Assembly (NCBI GenBank): GCA_020447005.1
Contig: JAGRDO010000081.1
Coordinates: 1-49,247 of the forward strand
Length of the DNA stretch: 49,247 nt
Direction: 5' to 3'
From: Paracoccaceae bacterium
GTDB taxonomy: Bacteria > Pseudomonadota > Alphaproteobacteria > Rhodobacterales > Rhodobacteraceae
Shown: positions 25,641 through 36,033 of the stretch, piece after piece
How the letters are laid out: every line of letters starts with the position of its first letter
Numbering within the stretch: position 1 is the first letter of the stretch
The notes under the pieces: generated by a model
Told to the model about the DNA's origin: nothing
Database searches by the model: none
The model's input: the letters and a program-made list of their open reading frames with translations, nothing else
Position numbers and translations under genes: made by a program

Positions 25641-26336
25641 CTATTCCGGCGCGATCGCGTAAAGGATCGCGACACTGTCGCTGATCGTCAACTCGCCCTC
25701 GGCCACCGGCACGTCGGCGGCCTTGGCATAGCGTTCGGCGGCCATGACGAACGGCATCGGCGCGGGTGCGGCCCCGGCCTCGGTGATCGACAGGATCGGG
25801 CCAAGCGTCACGCCCGCGGCATTGGCATAGATGGCCGCCTTGCGCGCCGCATCCTCGACCGCCAGCCTGCGCGCGTCATCGCGGGGCGCGGCATCGTCCT
25901 GAAGACCGAATCTCGGCCCGTTCAGGGTGTTCGCGCCCTGCGTTACCACCGTGTCCATCAACCGGCCCAGAAGCGACAGATCGCGCACCCGGACCGTCAC
26001 CGAATTCGACGCGATGTAACCGGTCAGAAACGGGGCGCCGTTTGAACCGCTGTAATCATAGCGCGGGTTCAGCGCGAGACCGGCCGTCTGTATGTCGCGC
26101 CCCTCGATTCCGGCATCCTTCAAGGCCGAAATGACCTGCGCCAACCGCTCGGAATTGGCCGAAAGCGCTGCCGCCGCGGCCCGGTCCTCGGTGGTCACGC
26201 CAAGGTTGATCGTCGCCATGTCGGGGGCAAGCTCGACCTGCCCTTCGCCGGTGACCGAAATTGTCGCGGGATTGTCTGCGGCCTGCAGCGGCATTGCCAG
26301 AAGGAAGGCGGTGGCAGCGATGGTTACGATACGCAT
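25641..26336 (-). CDS. SIMPL (DUF541) domain periplasmic protein
   Basis: A 231-residue secreted protein with signal peptide (MRIVTIAATAFLLAMPLQA) and one SIMPL/DUF541 domain. Typical elements are ATISVTGEGQVELAPDMATI at the start of the mature protein, GRDIQTAGLALNPRYDY, GYIASNSVTVRVRDLSLLGR, and LAVEDAARKAAIYANAAGVT near residue 160. Members such as E. coli YggE reduce oxidative stress by an unknown mechanism. It converges with metY and diverges from the 941-residue gene. Confidence 0.92.
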   Translation of the reverse strand: MRIVTIAATAFLLAMPLQAADNPATISVTGEGQVELAPDMATINLGVTTEDRAAAAALSANSERLAQVISALKDAGIEGRDIQTAGLALNPRYDYSGSNGAPFLTGYIASNSVTVRVRDLSLLGRLMDTVVTQGANTLNGPRFGLQDDAAPRDDARRLAVEDAARKAAIYANAAGVTLGPILSITEAGAAPAPMPFVMAAERYAKAADVPVAEGELTISDSVAILYAIAPE

Positions 26337-26494
26337 GATCTAACTCCTTTGCGGGTATCGGCAACTTTCCCCTGTTGGACGCGCGCCGCAAGCACTTCCT
26401 TGGCTGCGGCCTTTCCTTGGGCCTTTTTCTGCTTTAGGACAAAGCTCGTCGCCCCGACCTGCCGGGGCGGGAAAGAAATCCGGCACGCCCCAGA

Positions 26495-29320
26495 ATGAAA
26501 CCAGGTTTTGCCCTCGATCTGCGCCAAGAGACGATCCGCCTGTTGCACCGCACGAGGCGGGGCTGGCTTGAGGTCGGAAATGCCAATCTTGATGCGCCCG
26601 ATCTGGGGGACGAGCTTGCGGTTCTGCGGCGAACGGCGCTGGGGCTTTCGCCAAGTGGCATCGCGACAAAGCTGATCCTGCCCGAATCGCAGCTTCTTTT
26701 CACCGAAGTGCCCGTCCGGTCGGCGGTGCGCGGCGATCAGCATCGCGAAATCGGCCTGACGCTGGAGGGGATGACACCCTATGCGCTGGACGATCTGGTG
26801 TTTGACTGGTCCGCGACAGGCCAGCAAGGTGTCGTGTCCGTGGCGGCCGTCGCGCGGGTGACCTTGGCCGAAGCGGAAGATTTCGCCGTCGCCCACGGGT
26901 TCAATCCGGTTTCCTTCGTCGCCCATCCCGGCCAGCGCACATTCGCTGGCGAACCTTTCTTCGGCGCGGCCAGCCATGCCGCAAGGCTGCTGGCGAAAGG
27001 AGAGCAGGTCGAACGCGACAGCGAACCCGTCGAGATCGTCACGGCCTTGCCGGACGGGCGGGCGGGTCGGCCGGTGCCGGATGGGACCGGGACGGACACG
27101 CAGGAGGGGCTTCGGCCTTCCGATGAGCCGCCGCCCCTTCGGGATGAGGCCGAAATCCCCGGGGAAGTGGTGACGGAAGGCTTGCCCGAAACGGTGGCTC
27201 GCGACCTGCGCAAGGCCGACGACGGAACGACGAGAGAGCCGGCATCCGGCGATGATGGCGCGTCGGATCTTCCCGGGGAAACCGGGGATGCCGCCGATGA
27301 CACCCGCCGGGCGGCGGAGGATGCCGCCGGTCCGGCCGCGCATGGGGCAGGGGGCGAGGCGGAAGCGGCGGTAGACGAAGCGCCCTTCATTGCCCTGGGC
27401 GATATTCCCGAATTCGACGGGGAACCGGGGGAGGAGCTTCCCTCGGTCGCATTCGTGTCGAGCCGGGCGCCGGAAGATCCCGGCTCGGACGCCGGACTGC
27501 CGCAAAGACTGCTGAGCCCTGCGGCACGTTTCCGGCCCTTCGGGGATGGCGAAGCCGGAGGTGGCGGAGGCCAGGTCACCGAAGCCGGGCAGGCAGAGGC
27601 GTTGCCACGGGTAACGCTCGGTTCGGTGGTGGACGATGACGATGATCCGGGCGACACGGATGCGCTTGTGGCGCGGACCGGCGCGGTTCGTGCGCCGCGT
27701 CCCGTGCGCGCCCCTGTTCCCGAAGCTGTTCACGGCACGGCGGCGCAGCGCCGGATGAGCCAGGATGCGGGTCAGGCCCCGCACGCGCCGCCGCACACGC
27801 CTCTGGGCAGTGCCACGCGCGGTTTGCCGCCAGAGGCGGCGGGGGTCGGACAAAGTGCGGGCCGGATGCGTCTGGCCATCGTCGGCGCGATCGTGCTGTT
27901 GCTTGTCGCGCTGGCGGTTCTCGTCTGGGTCGTCGGTCTTTCGTCAGAGGGCGATGGTTCGGCATCGCTGGCACCCGGGGCGGTGCCCGTCGATGCAAGC
28001 CCCGCGCCGGGCGGGGATGACGCCCCGAACGCCACCGCCGCAGCCGGCCCTGCCGACACGCAGGATGCCGCCGCGGCCCCGACGCTTCCCGTCGATCCGG
28101 ACGCGGATCAAACGGCGCTGGCGGCAGAGGAAAGCGCGGAGCCGGCGGCGGGTTTGCCGGCCGATGACGGCACCGAGGCCGCACTGGCCGAGGCGCTGGG
28201 CGTCGCGGGCGCGCTGGACGATCCCTCTGCCGGCCTCCCCGCCGATCCGGCGAAGATGCCGGTGGCCGCGCCGACCGCCGCTGACGGGCAGCCCCCATCG
28301 ATCGCAGCGGCGCCCGGCGCCTCGTCCGCCGATCCCGTCGCCGAAGAAACGATGCCAGAGCCTGATGCCGCCGGAGCGCCCGCGCTGACCATGGTGCCTG
28401 CGGCACAGTCGCCAGCCGCGGGCCAGTCGGCACTCCCGGTTCCTTCGGCAGACCCCGGTGATGCGGCACCCGCAGCCCCGCTGGCTCCGCCGCCTTACGG
28501 GACGGTCTATGAATACGGTGCCGACGGGCTGATCCTGCCGACACCCGAGGGGGTGATCCTTCCCGGCAGGGTCACCCTTTACGCCGGACGCCCGCCCGTG
28601 GTGCCAAAACCGCGACCGGGCAGCGCCCTGCCAGCCGCGCCCGAACCCGCGCCGGGCACCGATCCGGGCCCGGATGACGCATCCCTGAACGACCCGGCCG
28701 CGCAGGAAGCGGCCGCGCTGGCGGAAAGCGGAGCGGCCAGCGACGTGCCCCCGCCCGTTGACCCGGCCCATGCGGCGAAAAAGCCGAAGGCGCGGCCGGC
28801 CTCGGTCGTGGCGCTGGCCGAACGCAGGCGCGCCGAAGCCGAAAAGGCCGCCGCCGCTGCGGCCGCCGCCGCGGAAGCGATGGCAAAGGCCAGTACCCTG
28901 GCTGTCGCCTCTTCGCGCCGCCCGGCGGCCCGGCCGGATGATCTGGCCCGCTCGGTCGCCGCTGCCGTCGCCGCCGCTGCCCCGGCCATTGCCGATCCGC
29001 AGCCGGAAGCCACCGCATCCGCCGCCCCGTCTGCCGAAGTCGATGAACCCGAGCCGGTTTCGGCCATGCCGAACATCCCCACGACCGTGACCGTTTCGCG
29101 GCAGGCGACGGTCAAGAACGCGCTGAAGCTGGGCGACACCAATCTTATCGGGGTGTTCGGGTCGTCCTCCAGCCGGCGTGCGCTGATCCGGATGTCCAAC
29201 GGCCGGATGATCAAGCTGAAGGTCGGTGACACATTCGACGGCGGCAAGGTGGCCGCGATCGGCGACAGCACGCTCAGCTATGTCAAGAACGGCAAGACCT
29301 ATACGCTGAACATTCAGTAG
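26495..29320 (+). CDS. 941-residue membrane protein: PilM/GspL-like N-domain, TM helix, PilP/GspC-like C-domain
   Basis: Residues 1-165 look like the start of an actin-fold PilM/GspL protein: FALDLRQETIRLLHR, TKLILPESQLLFTEVPV, YALDDLVFDWSATGQQ and VVSVAAVARVTLAEAEDFAV. Residues 165-455 are acidic, Ala/Gly/Pro/Asp-rich and probably disordered. One membrane helix follows (about 460-482, IVGAIVLLLVALAVLVWVVG). A second Ala/Pro-rich linker (485-865) includes a basic Ala-rich helix near 785-810. The last ~70 residues (TVKNALKLGDTNLIGVFGSS, RALIRMSNGRMIKLKVGDTF) resemble the PilP/GspC homology region. No pilus or secretion genes are nearby. The gene is clearly coding; the functional reading is inference. 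No strong ribosome site is seen. Confidence 0.7.
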   Translation: MKPGFALDLRQETIRLLHRTRRGWLEVGNANLDAPDLGDELAVLRRTALGLSPSGIATKLILPESQLLFTEVPVRSAVRGDQHREIGLTLEGMTPYALDDLVFDWSATGQQGVVSVAAVARVTLAEAEDFAVAHGFNPVSFVAHPGQRTFAGEPFFGAASHAARLLAKGEQVERDSEPVEIVTALPDGRAGRPVPDGTGTDTQEGLRPSDEPPPLRDEAEIPGEVVTEGLPETVARDLRKADDGTTREPASGDDGASDLPGETGDAADDTRRAAEDAAGPAAHGAGGEAEAAVDEAPFIALGDIPEFDGEPGEELPSVAFVSSRAPEDPGSDAGLPQRLLSPAARFRPFGDGEAGGGGGQVTEAGQAEALPRVTLGSVVDDDDDPGDTDALVARTGAVRAPRPVRAPVPEAVHGTAAQRRMSQDAGQAPHAPPHTPLGSATRGLPPEAAGVGQSAGRMRLAIVGAIVLLLVALAVLVWVVGLSSEGDGSASLAPGAVPVDASPAPGGDDAPNATAAAGPADTQDAAAAPTLPVDPDADQTALAAEESAEPAAGLPADDGTEAALAEALGVAGALDDPSAGLPADPAKMPVAAPTAADGQPPSIAAAPGASSADPVAEETMPEPDAAGAPALTMVPAAQSPAAGQSALPVPSADPGDAAPAAPLAPPPYGTVYEYGADGLILPTPEGVILPGRVTLYAGRPPVVPKPRPGSALPAAPEPAPGTDPGPDDASLNDPAAQEAAALAESGAASDVPPPVDPAHAAKKPKARPASVVALAERRRAEAEKAAAAAAAAAEAMAKASTLAVASSRRPAARPDDLARSVAAAVAAAAPAIADPQPEATASAAPSAEVDEPEPVSAMPNIPTTVTVSRQATVKNALKLGDTNLIGVFGSSSSRRALIRMSNGRMIKLKVGDTFDGGKVAAIGDSTLSYVKNGKTYTLNIQ

Positions 29321-29487
29321 CGGTTCCGAAAGGCGGCGCCCCGGGGCATCCCCCCTGCGTTCCGCCACCGGGCTTTGGCATCACGCCGCAATCCGGGCGC
29401 CGGCGGACGCCCGGGCGCGGCGGGCGCGCGGTCAACACATCGGCGTCATTTATTCAAGTTTTGCGGGCAATTGGCCAAGTGCCTTGG
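29321..29487. other. Intergenic region after the 941-residue gene
   Basis: GC-rich for the first half, then shifting to AT-richer sequence that leads into the promoter at 29488. A GC-rich inverted stretch near 29334-29350 could end transcription. No coding signal recognised. Confidence 0.4.
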
Positions 29488-29515
29488 TTTACGTGCGAAA
29501 ACCGCGCGCTATACT
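29488..29515 (+). promoter_or_regulatory. Candidate promoter before the Lrp-like fragment
   Basis: TTTACG (29488-29493) and TATACT (29510-29515) with a 16-base spacer. It is followed closely by TGGAGC and the ATG at 29525, so the transcript would have an almost leaderless 5' end. Confidence 0.4.
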
Positions 29516-29524
29516 GGAGCTATC

Positions 29525-29779
29525 ATGAATGATTTGCGCATGACGCTGGACGACGTCGACACGCGACTTCTGACCGCGCTGCAAAACGACACATATCTGA
29601 CCGCGCAGGAATTGGGGGGCACGCTGAACTTTTCGGTCCTGAACCGCCTTCTTCATCAGGTCCTGCCGGGCCACCCCGGCGTCGCCCGGCTGCAGGGCCA
29701 GATCGTCAGGGAAAACGTCAGGCAGGTTGCCCCGTTACCCACCTGGTCCATCGGGTGCCGAACACCCGGAACATGTTGA
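29525..29779 (+). pseudogene. Truncated Lrp/AsnC-type helix-turn-helix fragment (84 codons)
   Basis: The first ~33 residues after MNDLRM read LDDVDTRLLTALQNDTYLTA then QELGGTLNFS, which matches the opening of Lrp/AsnC winged-helix proteins (L-D-x-x-D-x-x-L-L-x-x-L-Q-x-D...L-A...L-x-x-S). After that the frame gives an unrelated sequence, and no ligand-binding RAM domain follows in any frame before the antiporter gene at 29788. I read it as a remnant of a regulator, cut after the HTH. A ribosome site (GGAG) and a candidate promoter precede it, so a short HTH peptide could still be made. Confidence 0.4.
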
Positions 29780-29787
29780 AAGATTGA

Positions 29788-31683
29788 ATGGAAAGTTTCC
29801 TTTTTCAAGCCTCGCTCTACCTGATCGCCGTTGTGGTCGCCGTGCCCGTGGCGTCGCGTCTTGGCCTTGGGTCGGTGCTTGGCTATCTGGTCGCCGGGAT
29901 CGTGATCGGGCCGATCTTCGGCCTTGTCGGATCCGAGACCCGCGACCTGCAGCATTTCGCCGAATTCGGCGTTGTGATGATGCTGTTTCTCATCGGTCTG
30001 GAGCTGGAGCCAAAGGCGCTCTGGCAGATGCGCGACCGATTGATCGGGTTGGGCGGGCTTCAGCTGATCGTCACGACCCTTGTGGTCACCGGCTGCGCGC
30101 TTGCGCTGCATCAAAGCTGGCGGATATCGCTGACGCTCGGCATCATCCTGTCCTTGTCGTCCACCGCGATCGTGCTTCAGACCCTGTCGGAAAAGCGGCT
30201 GATGCAGACGGCGGGCGGGCGCAGCACCTTTTCCGTTCTTCTGATGCAGGATATCGCGGTCATCCCGATCCTTGCGCTCTTGCCGCTTCTGGCGCTGCCG
30301 GGGGCGCGGGCACTGGCGCGCGCGCAGGCGAGCGAGAATCATGCGACGCTGGATTTCCTGCAAGGCCTTCCGGCATGGGGTGTCACATTCGTGACGCTGG
30401 GCGCGGTCGCGGCCACGGTCCTTGCCGGCCATTATGTCGTCCGGCCGCTTTATTCCTTCGTCCACCGGGCAAGGCTGCGCGAAGTGAATACGGCTCTGGC
30501 GCTGATGATCGTCGTTTCCATCGCCTCGCTGATGCTTCTTGTCGGCCTCTCGCCCGCGCTCGGCGCGTTCCTTGCCGGTGTGGTTCTGGCCAACTCCGAG
30601 TTCCGGCACGAGCTGGAATCCGACATCGCGCCCTTCAAGGGCCTGCTGCTGGGGCTGTTCTTCATCACCGTCGGCGCCGGCATCAATATCGATCTTCTGA
30701 TGCGCGAACCGATACGGCTTCTGGGCCTGACGCTGCTTTTGATGATCGCAAAGGGTCTGGTCCTGTATCTGATCGCGATCCCGTTCAAGTTGCAGGGCCG
30801 GAACCGGTGGCTTTTCACGCTCGGGCTGGCACAGGCGGGTGAATTCGGCTTCGTCCTTTCGGCCTTCGCGGTCAAGCAGCGGATATTGCCGGATGCGCTT
30901 TCGGAAACCCTGCTGCTGGTCATCGCCCTGTCGATGTTCATCACGCCGCTTTTCTTCATCCTGCACGATCTGATCGCGCGCCGGATGGTGGATGAAAAAA
31001 GCGAAGCGGAAGCCGATGAGATCGATGAGGCCCAGCCGATCATCATCGCCGGGGTCGGGCGTTTCGGTCAGGTGGTGAACCGGATGGTGACCATGTCGGG
31101 TCTGAAGACCATCGTGCTCGACCACGATCTGAAGGTGATCCAGCTTCTGCGCCAGTTCGGCTTCAAGGGCTATGTCGGCGACCCGACCCGGCCCGAGCTT
31201 CTGAAAGCTGCCGGGCTGGCCGATGCGCGGGTGCTTGTCGTGGCGCTCGACGATCGCGATGCCGCCATCCACCTTGTCCGCTATGCGCGCCGCCAGCGCG
31301 AGGATCTTCACATCATCGCCCGCGCGCGCGACCGCGAGCATGTCTTTCAGCTTTATCGCGCCGGGGCGGATGACATCGTGCGGGAATATTTCGACGCGAG
31401 CCTGCGGGTCGGGCGCTATGTCCTTGAAAATGCGGGGCTAAGCAAGTACGAGGCCGGCGAGCTTGAAAAGCTCTTCTACGATCTCGATCGATCCGCCGTG
31501 CGCGAGCTGGCGCGGGTCTGGCGGCCCGACATCCCCACCGAAAAGAACGAAGCCTACATTGCGCGCGCCCGTGCGCTGAACCGCGAACTTGAAGCTGCCC
31601 TGACAAACCGGTTTTCCGACGCGCATCGCAAGGGCGAGACGGCCGAGGAACCGAAGCCCGGCCAGGAAATATCCGACACCTGA
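29788..31683 (+). CDS. CPA2-type cation:proton antiporter with TrkA-N domain (KefB/KefC-like)
   Basis: A 631-residue protein. The membrane part (residues 1-~385) has about 12-13 helices, including LGSVLGYLVAGIVIGPIFGL, MMLFLIGLELEPKALW, the helix pair LSLSSTAIVLQTLSEKRLM and LGAFLAGVVLANSEFRHELE, all typical of CPA2. The cytosolic TrkA-N Rossmann domain (about 420-540) begins IIIAGVGRFGQVVNRMV with the GxGRxG nucleotide motif and LDHDLKVIQLLRQFGFKGYV. It exchanges K+ (or Na+) for protons; Kef-like gating by glutathione adducts is possible, but KefF/KefG are absent nearby. Start is ATG 29788, just after the Lrp-like fragment. Confidence 0.92.
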   Translation: MESFLFQASLYLIAVVVAVPVASRLGLGSVLGYLVAGIVIGPIFGLVGSETRDLQHFAEFGVVMMLFLIGLELEPKALWQMRDRLIGLGGLQLIVTTLVVTGCALALHQSWRISLTLGIILSLSSTAIVLQTLSEKRLMQTAGGRSTFSVLLMQDIAVIPILALLPLLALPGARALARAQASENHATLDFLQGLPAWGVTFVTLGAVAATVLAGHYVVRPLYSFVHRARLREVNTALALMIVVSIASLMLLVGLSPALGAFLAGVVLANSEFRHELESDIAPFKGLLLGLFFITVGAGINIDLLMREPIRLLGLTLLLMIAKGLVLYLIAIPFKLQGRNRWLFTLGLAQAGEFGFVLSAFAVKQRILPDALSETLLLVIALSMFITPLFFILHDLIARRMVDEKSEAEADEIDEAQPIIIAGVGRFGQVVNRMVTMSGLKTIVLDHDLKVIQLLRQFGFKGYVGDPTRPELLKAAGLADARVLVVALDDRDAAIHLVRYARRQREDLHIIARARDREHVFQLYRAGADDIVREYFDASLRVGRYVLENAGLSKYEAGELEKLFYDLDRSAVRELARVWRPDIPTEKNEAYIARARALNRELEAALTNRFSDAHRKGETAEEPKPGQEISDT

Positions 31684-31745
31684 ACGCTAGGGATCGCGAC
31701 CCCGCAAATACTCGCCGGACCGCGGGCCGTTTTCGTGTCGGGCGC

Positions 31746-31774
31746 TTGACTTCCACGCGCCCATGAACCATAAG
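31746..31774 (+). promoter_or_regulatory. rplU: Promoter of rplU-rpmA
   Basis: TTGACT (31746-31751) and CATAAG (31769-31774) with the ideal 17-base spacer. The transcript would start near 31781 and carry a leader of about 145 bases before rplU. Confidence 0.55.
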
Positions 31775-31779
31775 CCCGC

Positions 31780-31924
31780 ATCCCGGCGGGTCTTTCGGCC
31801 CGGCCGGGATTCAATATTTGGCAATGACGTCCCGAAAGGGGCGCGCTGCCCGAGGCGGGGAAACCCAAAAAAACGCCGGAGCGATCCGGGGCCACAGGGC
31901 GCGGATGAAACAAAGGAAAGACCC
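31780..31924 (+). promoter_or_regulatory. rplU: Structured 5' leader of rplU-rpmA
   Basis: The leader opens with a hairpin of 8-bp outer stem ATCCCGGC/GCCGGGAT (31780-31787 with 31803-31810) and an inner GGG/CCC pairing. An A-rich unpaired run (CCCAAAAAAACG near 31863) follows. Leaders before ribosomal protein genes often bind the encoded protein for feedback control; which protein would bind here is not known from the sequence. Confidence 0.45.
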
Positions 31925-32419
31925 ATGTTTGCGGTCCTCAAGACCGGTGGCAAGCAATACAAGGTTCAGGCGGGCGATGTGCTCCGCGTCGAACTGATCG
32001 CAGCCGCCGCTGGTGACAAAGTCCAGTTCAACGAAGTTCTCATGATCGGCGGCGATAAGCCGGTTCTGGGCGCGCCGCTCGTCAAGGGTGCCGCCGTGCA
32101 GGCCGAAGTCATCGACGACATCAAGGCCGACAAGGTCATCACCTTCTGGAAGCGCCGCCGCAAGCACTCGTCGCAGCGCACCCGCGGCCACCGCCAGAAG
32201 CTGACGCTTCTGCGCGTCACCGACATCCTTGCCTCAGGCGCGGAAAAGTCGGGCGTGAAGGAAGCCATCGGCACCCATGCCGCCCGCGTCGCCGCGCATA
32301 ACAATGCGGCCCCGGCGGAAAAGGCCGAAAAGAAGGCCCCGGCCAAGAAGGCTGATGCCAAGGCCGCCCCTGCCAAGAAAGCCGCGCCCAAGAAGGCCGC
32401 GGCGGAAGCGAAGGAGTAA
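31925..32419 (+). CDS. rplU: 50S ribosomal protein L21
   Basis: The first ~103 residues are a standard bL21 (MFAVLKTGGKQYKVQAGDVL, then ITFWKRRRKHSSQRTRGHRQ near 78-97). The protein continues to 164 residues with an Ala/Lys-rich tail (repeated PAKKA units, about 125-164), a common alphaproteobacterial extension with a likely nonspecific RNA contact role. L21 binds 23S rRNA with L20. The ATG at 31925 has AAGGAAAG upstream. rpmA follows after 6 bases, the usual rplU-rpmA order, and obgE lies downstream. Confidence 0.96.
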   Translation: MFAVLKTGGKQYKVQAGDVLRVELIAAAAGDKVQFNEVLMIGGDKPVLGAPLVKGAAVQAEVIDDIKADKVITFWKRRRKHSSQRTRGHRQKLTLLRVTDILASGAEKSGVKEAIGTHAARVAAHNNAAPAEKAEKKAPAKKADAKAAPAKKAAPKKAAAEAKE

Positions 32420-32425
32420 CACCCC

Positions 32426-32695
32426 ATGGCACATAAAAAGGCAGGCGGTTCCTCCCGCAACGGTCGCGACTCGGCCGGCCGCCGTCTCGGCGTGAAACTT
32501 TTCGGCGGTCAGGCGGCACAGCCCGGCGCCATCATCGTGCGCCAGCGCGGCACCACCTGGTGGCCGGGCGAAGGCGTCGGCATGGGCCGTGACCACACGA
32601 TCTTTGCGACCGCCGAAGGCCGCGTGACCTTCAGGAAAGGTCTCAAGGGCCGCACCTTTATTTCGGTTCTCCCCGTGGCGGAGGCAGCCGAGTAA
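32426..32695 (+). CDS. rpmA: 50S ribosomal protein L27
   Basis: An 89-residue bL27 starting [20 protein letters not shown], with the canonical [18 protein letters not shown] and [11 protein letters not shown] blocks. Its N-terminal tail reaches the peptidyl transferase centre. No Firmicutes-type cleavable leader is present, as expected. It ends 30 bases before an intrinsic terminator. Confidence 0.97.
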   Translation: MAHKKAGGSSRNGRDSAGRRLGVKLFGGQAAQPGAIIVRQRGTTWWPGEGVGMGRDHTIFATAEGRVTFRKGLKGRTFISVLPVAEAAE

Positions 32696-32724
32696 GCCGA
32701 ACCTTTACAATCGGATTGTAGATG

Positions 32725-32757
32725 GGGACCGGCTGAAAGGCCGGTCCCTTCGCTTTT
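32725..32757 (+). terminator. Intrinsic terminator after rpmA
   Basis: A 9-bp perfect stem GGGACCGGC/GCCGGTCCC with a 6-base loop, followed by TTCGCTTTTT. A small TACAAT/ATTGTA hairpin (32706-32720) precedes it. It ends the ribosomal protein operon. Confidence 0.85.
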
Positions 32758-32775
32758 TCGGGCAGGAGTTTGCCA

Positions 32776-32976
32776 ATGTACGGTTTCACCGAGGCAATGA
32801 TGAGATTGATTACGGTGCGTTTTGACGGGGCATGCTTGATCCGGTCACGCTCGCGCCCCAATTGGACTGTATCGAGCAGCGTGGCGCCCAAGGCGGCCGC
32901 AATGGCCGCGCGCCGCTTTGCGAGTGTCGGGAGGGGCCTGGCCGGAAGGGCGGCCGGGGTCCTTGCCATTCGTTGA
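32776..32976 (+). CDS. Possible small basic protein of unknown function
   Basis: A 66-codon frame (MYGFTEAMMRLITVRFDGAC, then Arg/Ser/Ala-rich) that starts 19 bases after the rpmA terminator with GCAGGAG placed 7 bases before the ATG, and ends 16 bases before the GNAT start. The good ribosome site and position favour a real small gene or leader; the composition is not distinctive and no family is recognised. An antisense frame overlaps it, so coding status is doubtful. Confidence 0.22.
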   Translation: MYGFTEAMMRLITVRFDGACLIRSRSRPNWTVSSSVAPKAAAMAARRFASVGRGLAGRAAGVLAIR

Positions 32977-32992
32977 GGAGGAGGAAGGGTCA

Positions 32993-33532
32993 GTGATCCA
33001 GGAACCGATCGTCGTCCAGCCCGCGCTGGCGGCCGAACGTTTTGTCCTGCGTCCCTTGCGGATGTCGGATGCGGGTCTCATCGAGATGTACACCGCCGAC
33101 CGGCGTGTGGCCGAGGGGACGCGCACCGTTCCCCATCCTCTGCCGCCCGGCGTCACCGAGGCCTTCGTGGCCCGTGTGCTTGCCGACGGCAAGGGCGAGG
33201 ATATCTGGGTGCTGGACGGGTCCGAACTTGGCCATCCCGATGTGCTTGGCCTTGTCAGCCTGACGCGGATGGACCGCGAACAGAGCGAGATCAAGTATTG
33301 GGTCGCCCCCGCTTTCTGGAACACCGGTTACGCGTCCGAAGCCGTCGCGGCCATCGTTGCGACCAATCCCCATCGCGCCCGCACGCTCTTTGCCGAGGTC
33401 TTTCAGGACAATCCGGGCTCGGCCCGCGTCCTGACCAATTGCGGCTTCGAATATCTCGGCGATGCCGAAGCTTTCTCGGTCGCCCGCGGCGCCACCGCGC
33501 CGACCTGGACCTATCTGCGCAAGATGGGGTGA
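32993..33532 (+). CDS. GNAT family N-acetyltransferase (RimJ/RimL-like)
   Basis: A 179-residue acetyltransferase with the order typical of the RimJ/RimL group: AERFVLRPLRMSDAGLIEMY at the N-terminus, GLVSLTRMDREQSEIKYWVA, FWNTGYASEAVAAIVA for the acetyl-CoA loop, and DNPGSARVLTNCGFEYLGDA near the C-terminus. The substrate is not visible; ribosomal protein or small amine acetylation are options. The GTG at 32993 is chosen because GGAGGAGGAAGG lies just upstream; the reading frame is open further 5' but without a ribosome site. Confidence 0.88.
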   Translation: MIQEPIVVQPALAAERFVLRPLRMSDAGLIEMYTADRRVAEGTRTVPHPLPPGVTEAFVARVLADGKGEDIWVLDGSELGHPDVLGLVSLTRMDREQSEIKYWVAPAFWNTGYASEAVAAIVATNPHRARTLFAEVFQDNPGSARVLTNCGFEYLGDAEAFSVARGATAPTWTYLRKMG

Positions 33533-35968
<2,436 letters not shown>

Positions 35969-35971
35969 GTT

Positions 35972-36024
35972 TTGGCCCTGACGGGCCAAGCCTGCGGCGC
36001 GGGTATTTGGGCCATGAAGAAGAG
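35972..36024 (-). repeat. Interspersed AAATACC-type repeat, copy 4 (inverted), between proB and proA
   Basis: On the plus strand: hairpin TTGGCCC/GGGCCAA (35972-35989), then GCGCGGGTATTTGGGCCATG and AAGAAGAGG. The terminal AGAGGG is placed correctly to act as the ribosome site of proA. It is the inverted orientation relative to copies 1 and 3. Confidence 0.7.
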
Positions 36025-36033
36025 GGACCTTGC

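Noticed and set aside
32658-32969. A 103-codon minus-strand open frame overlapping the rpmA terminator
   Set aside because: It reads through a strong plus-strand terminator and the L27 3' end; no ribosome site or family pattern.
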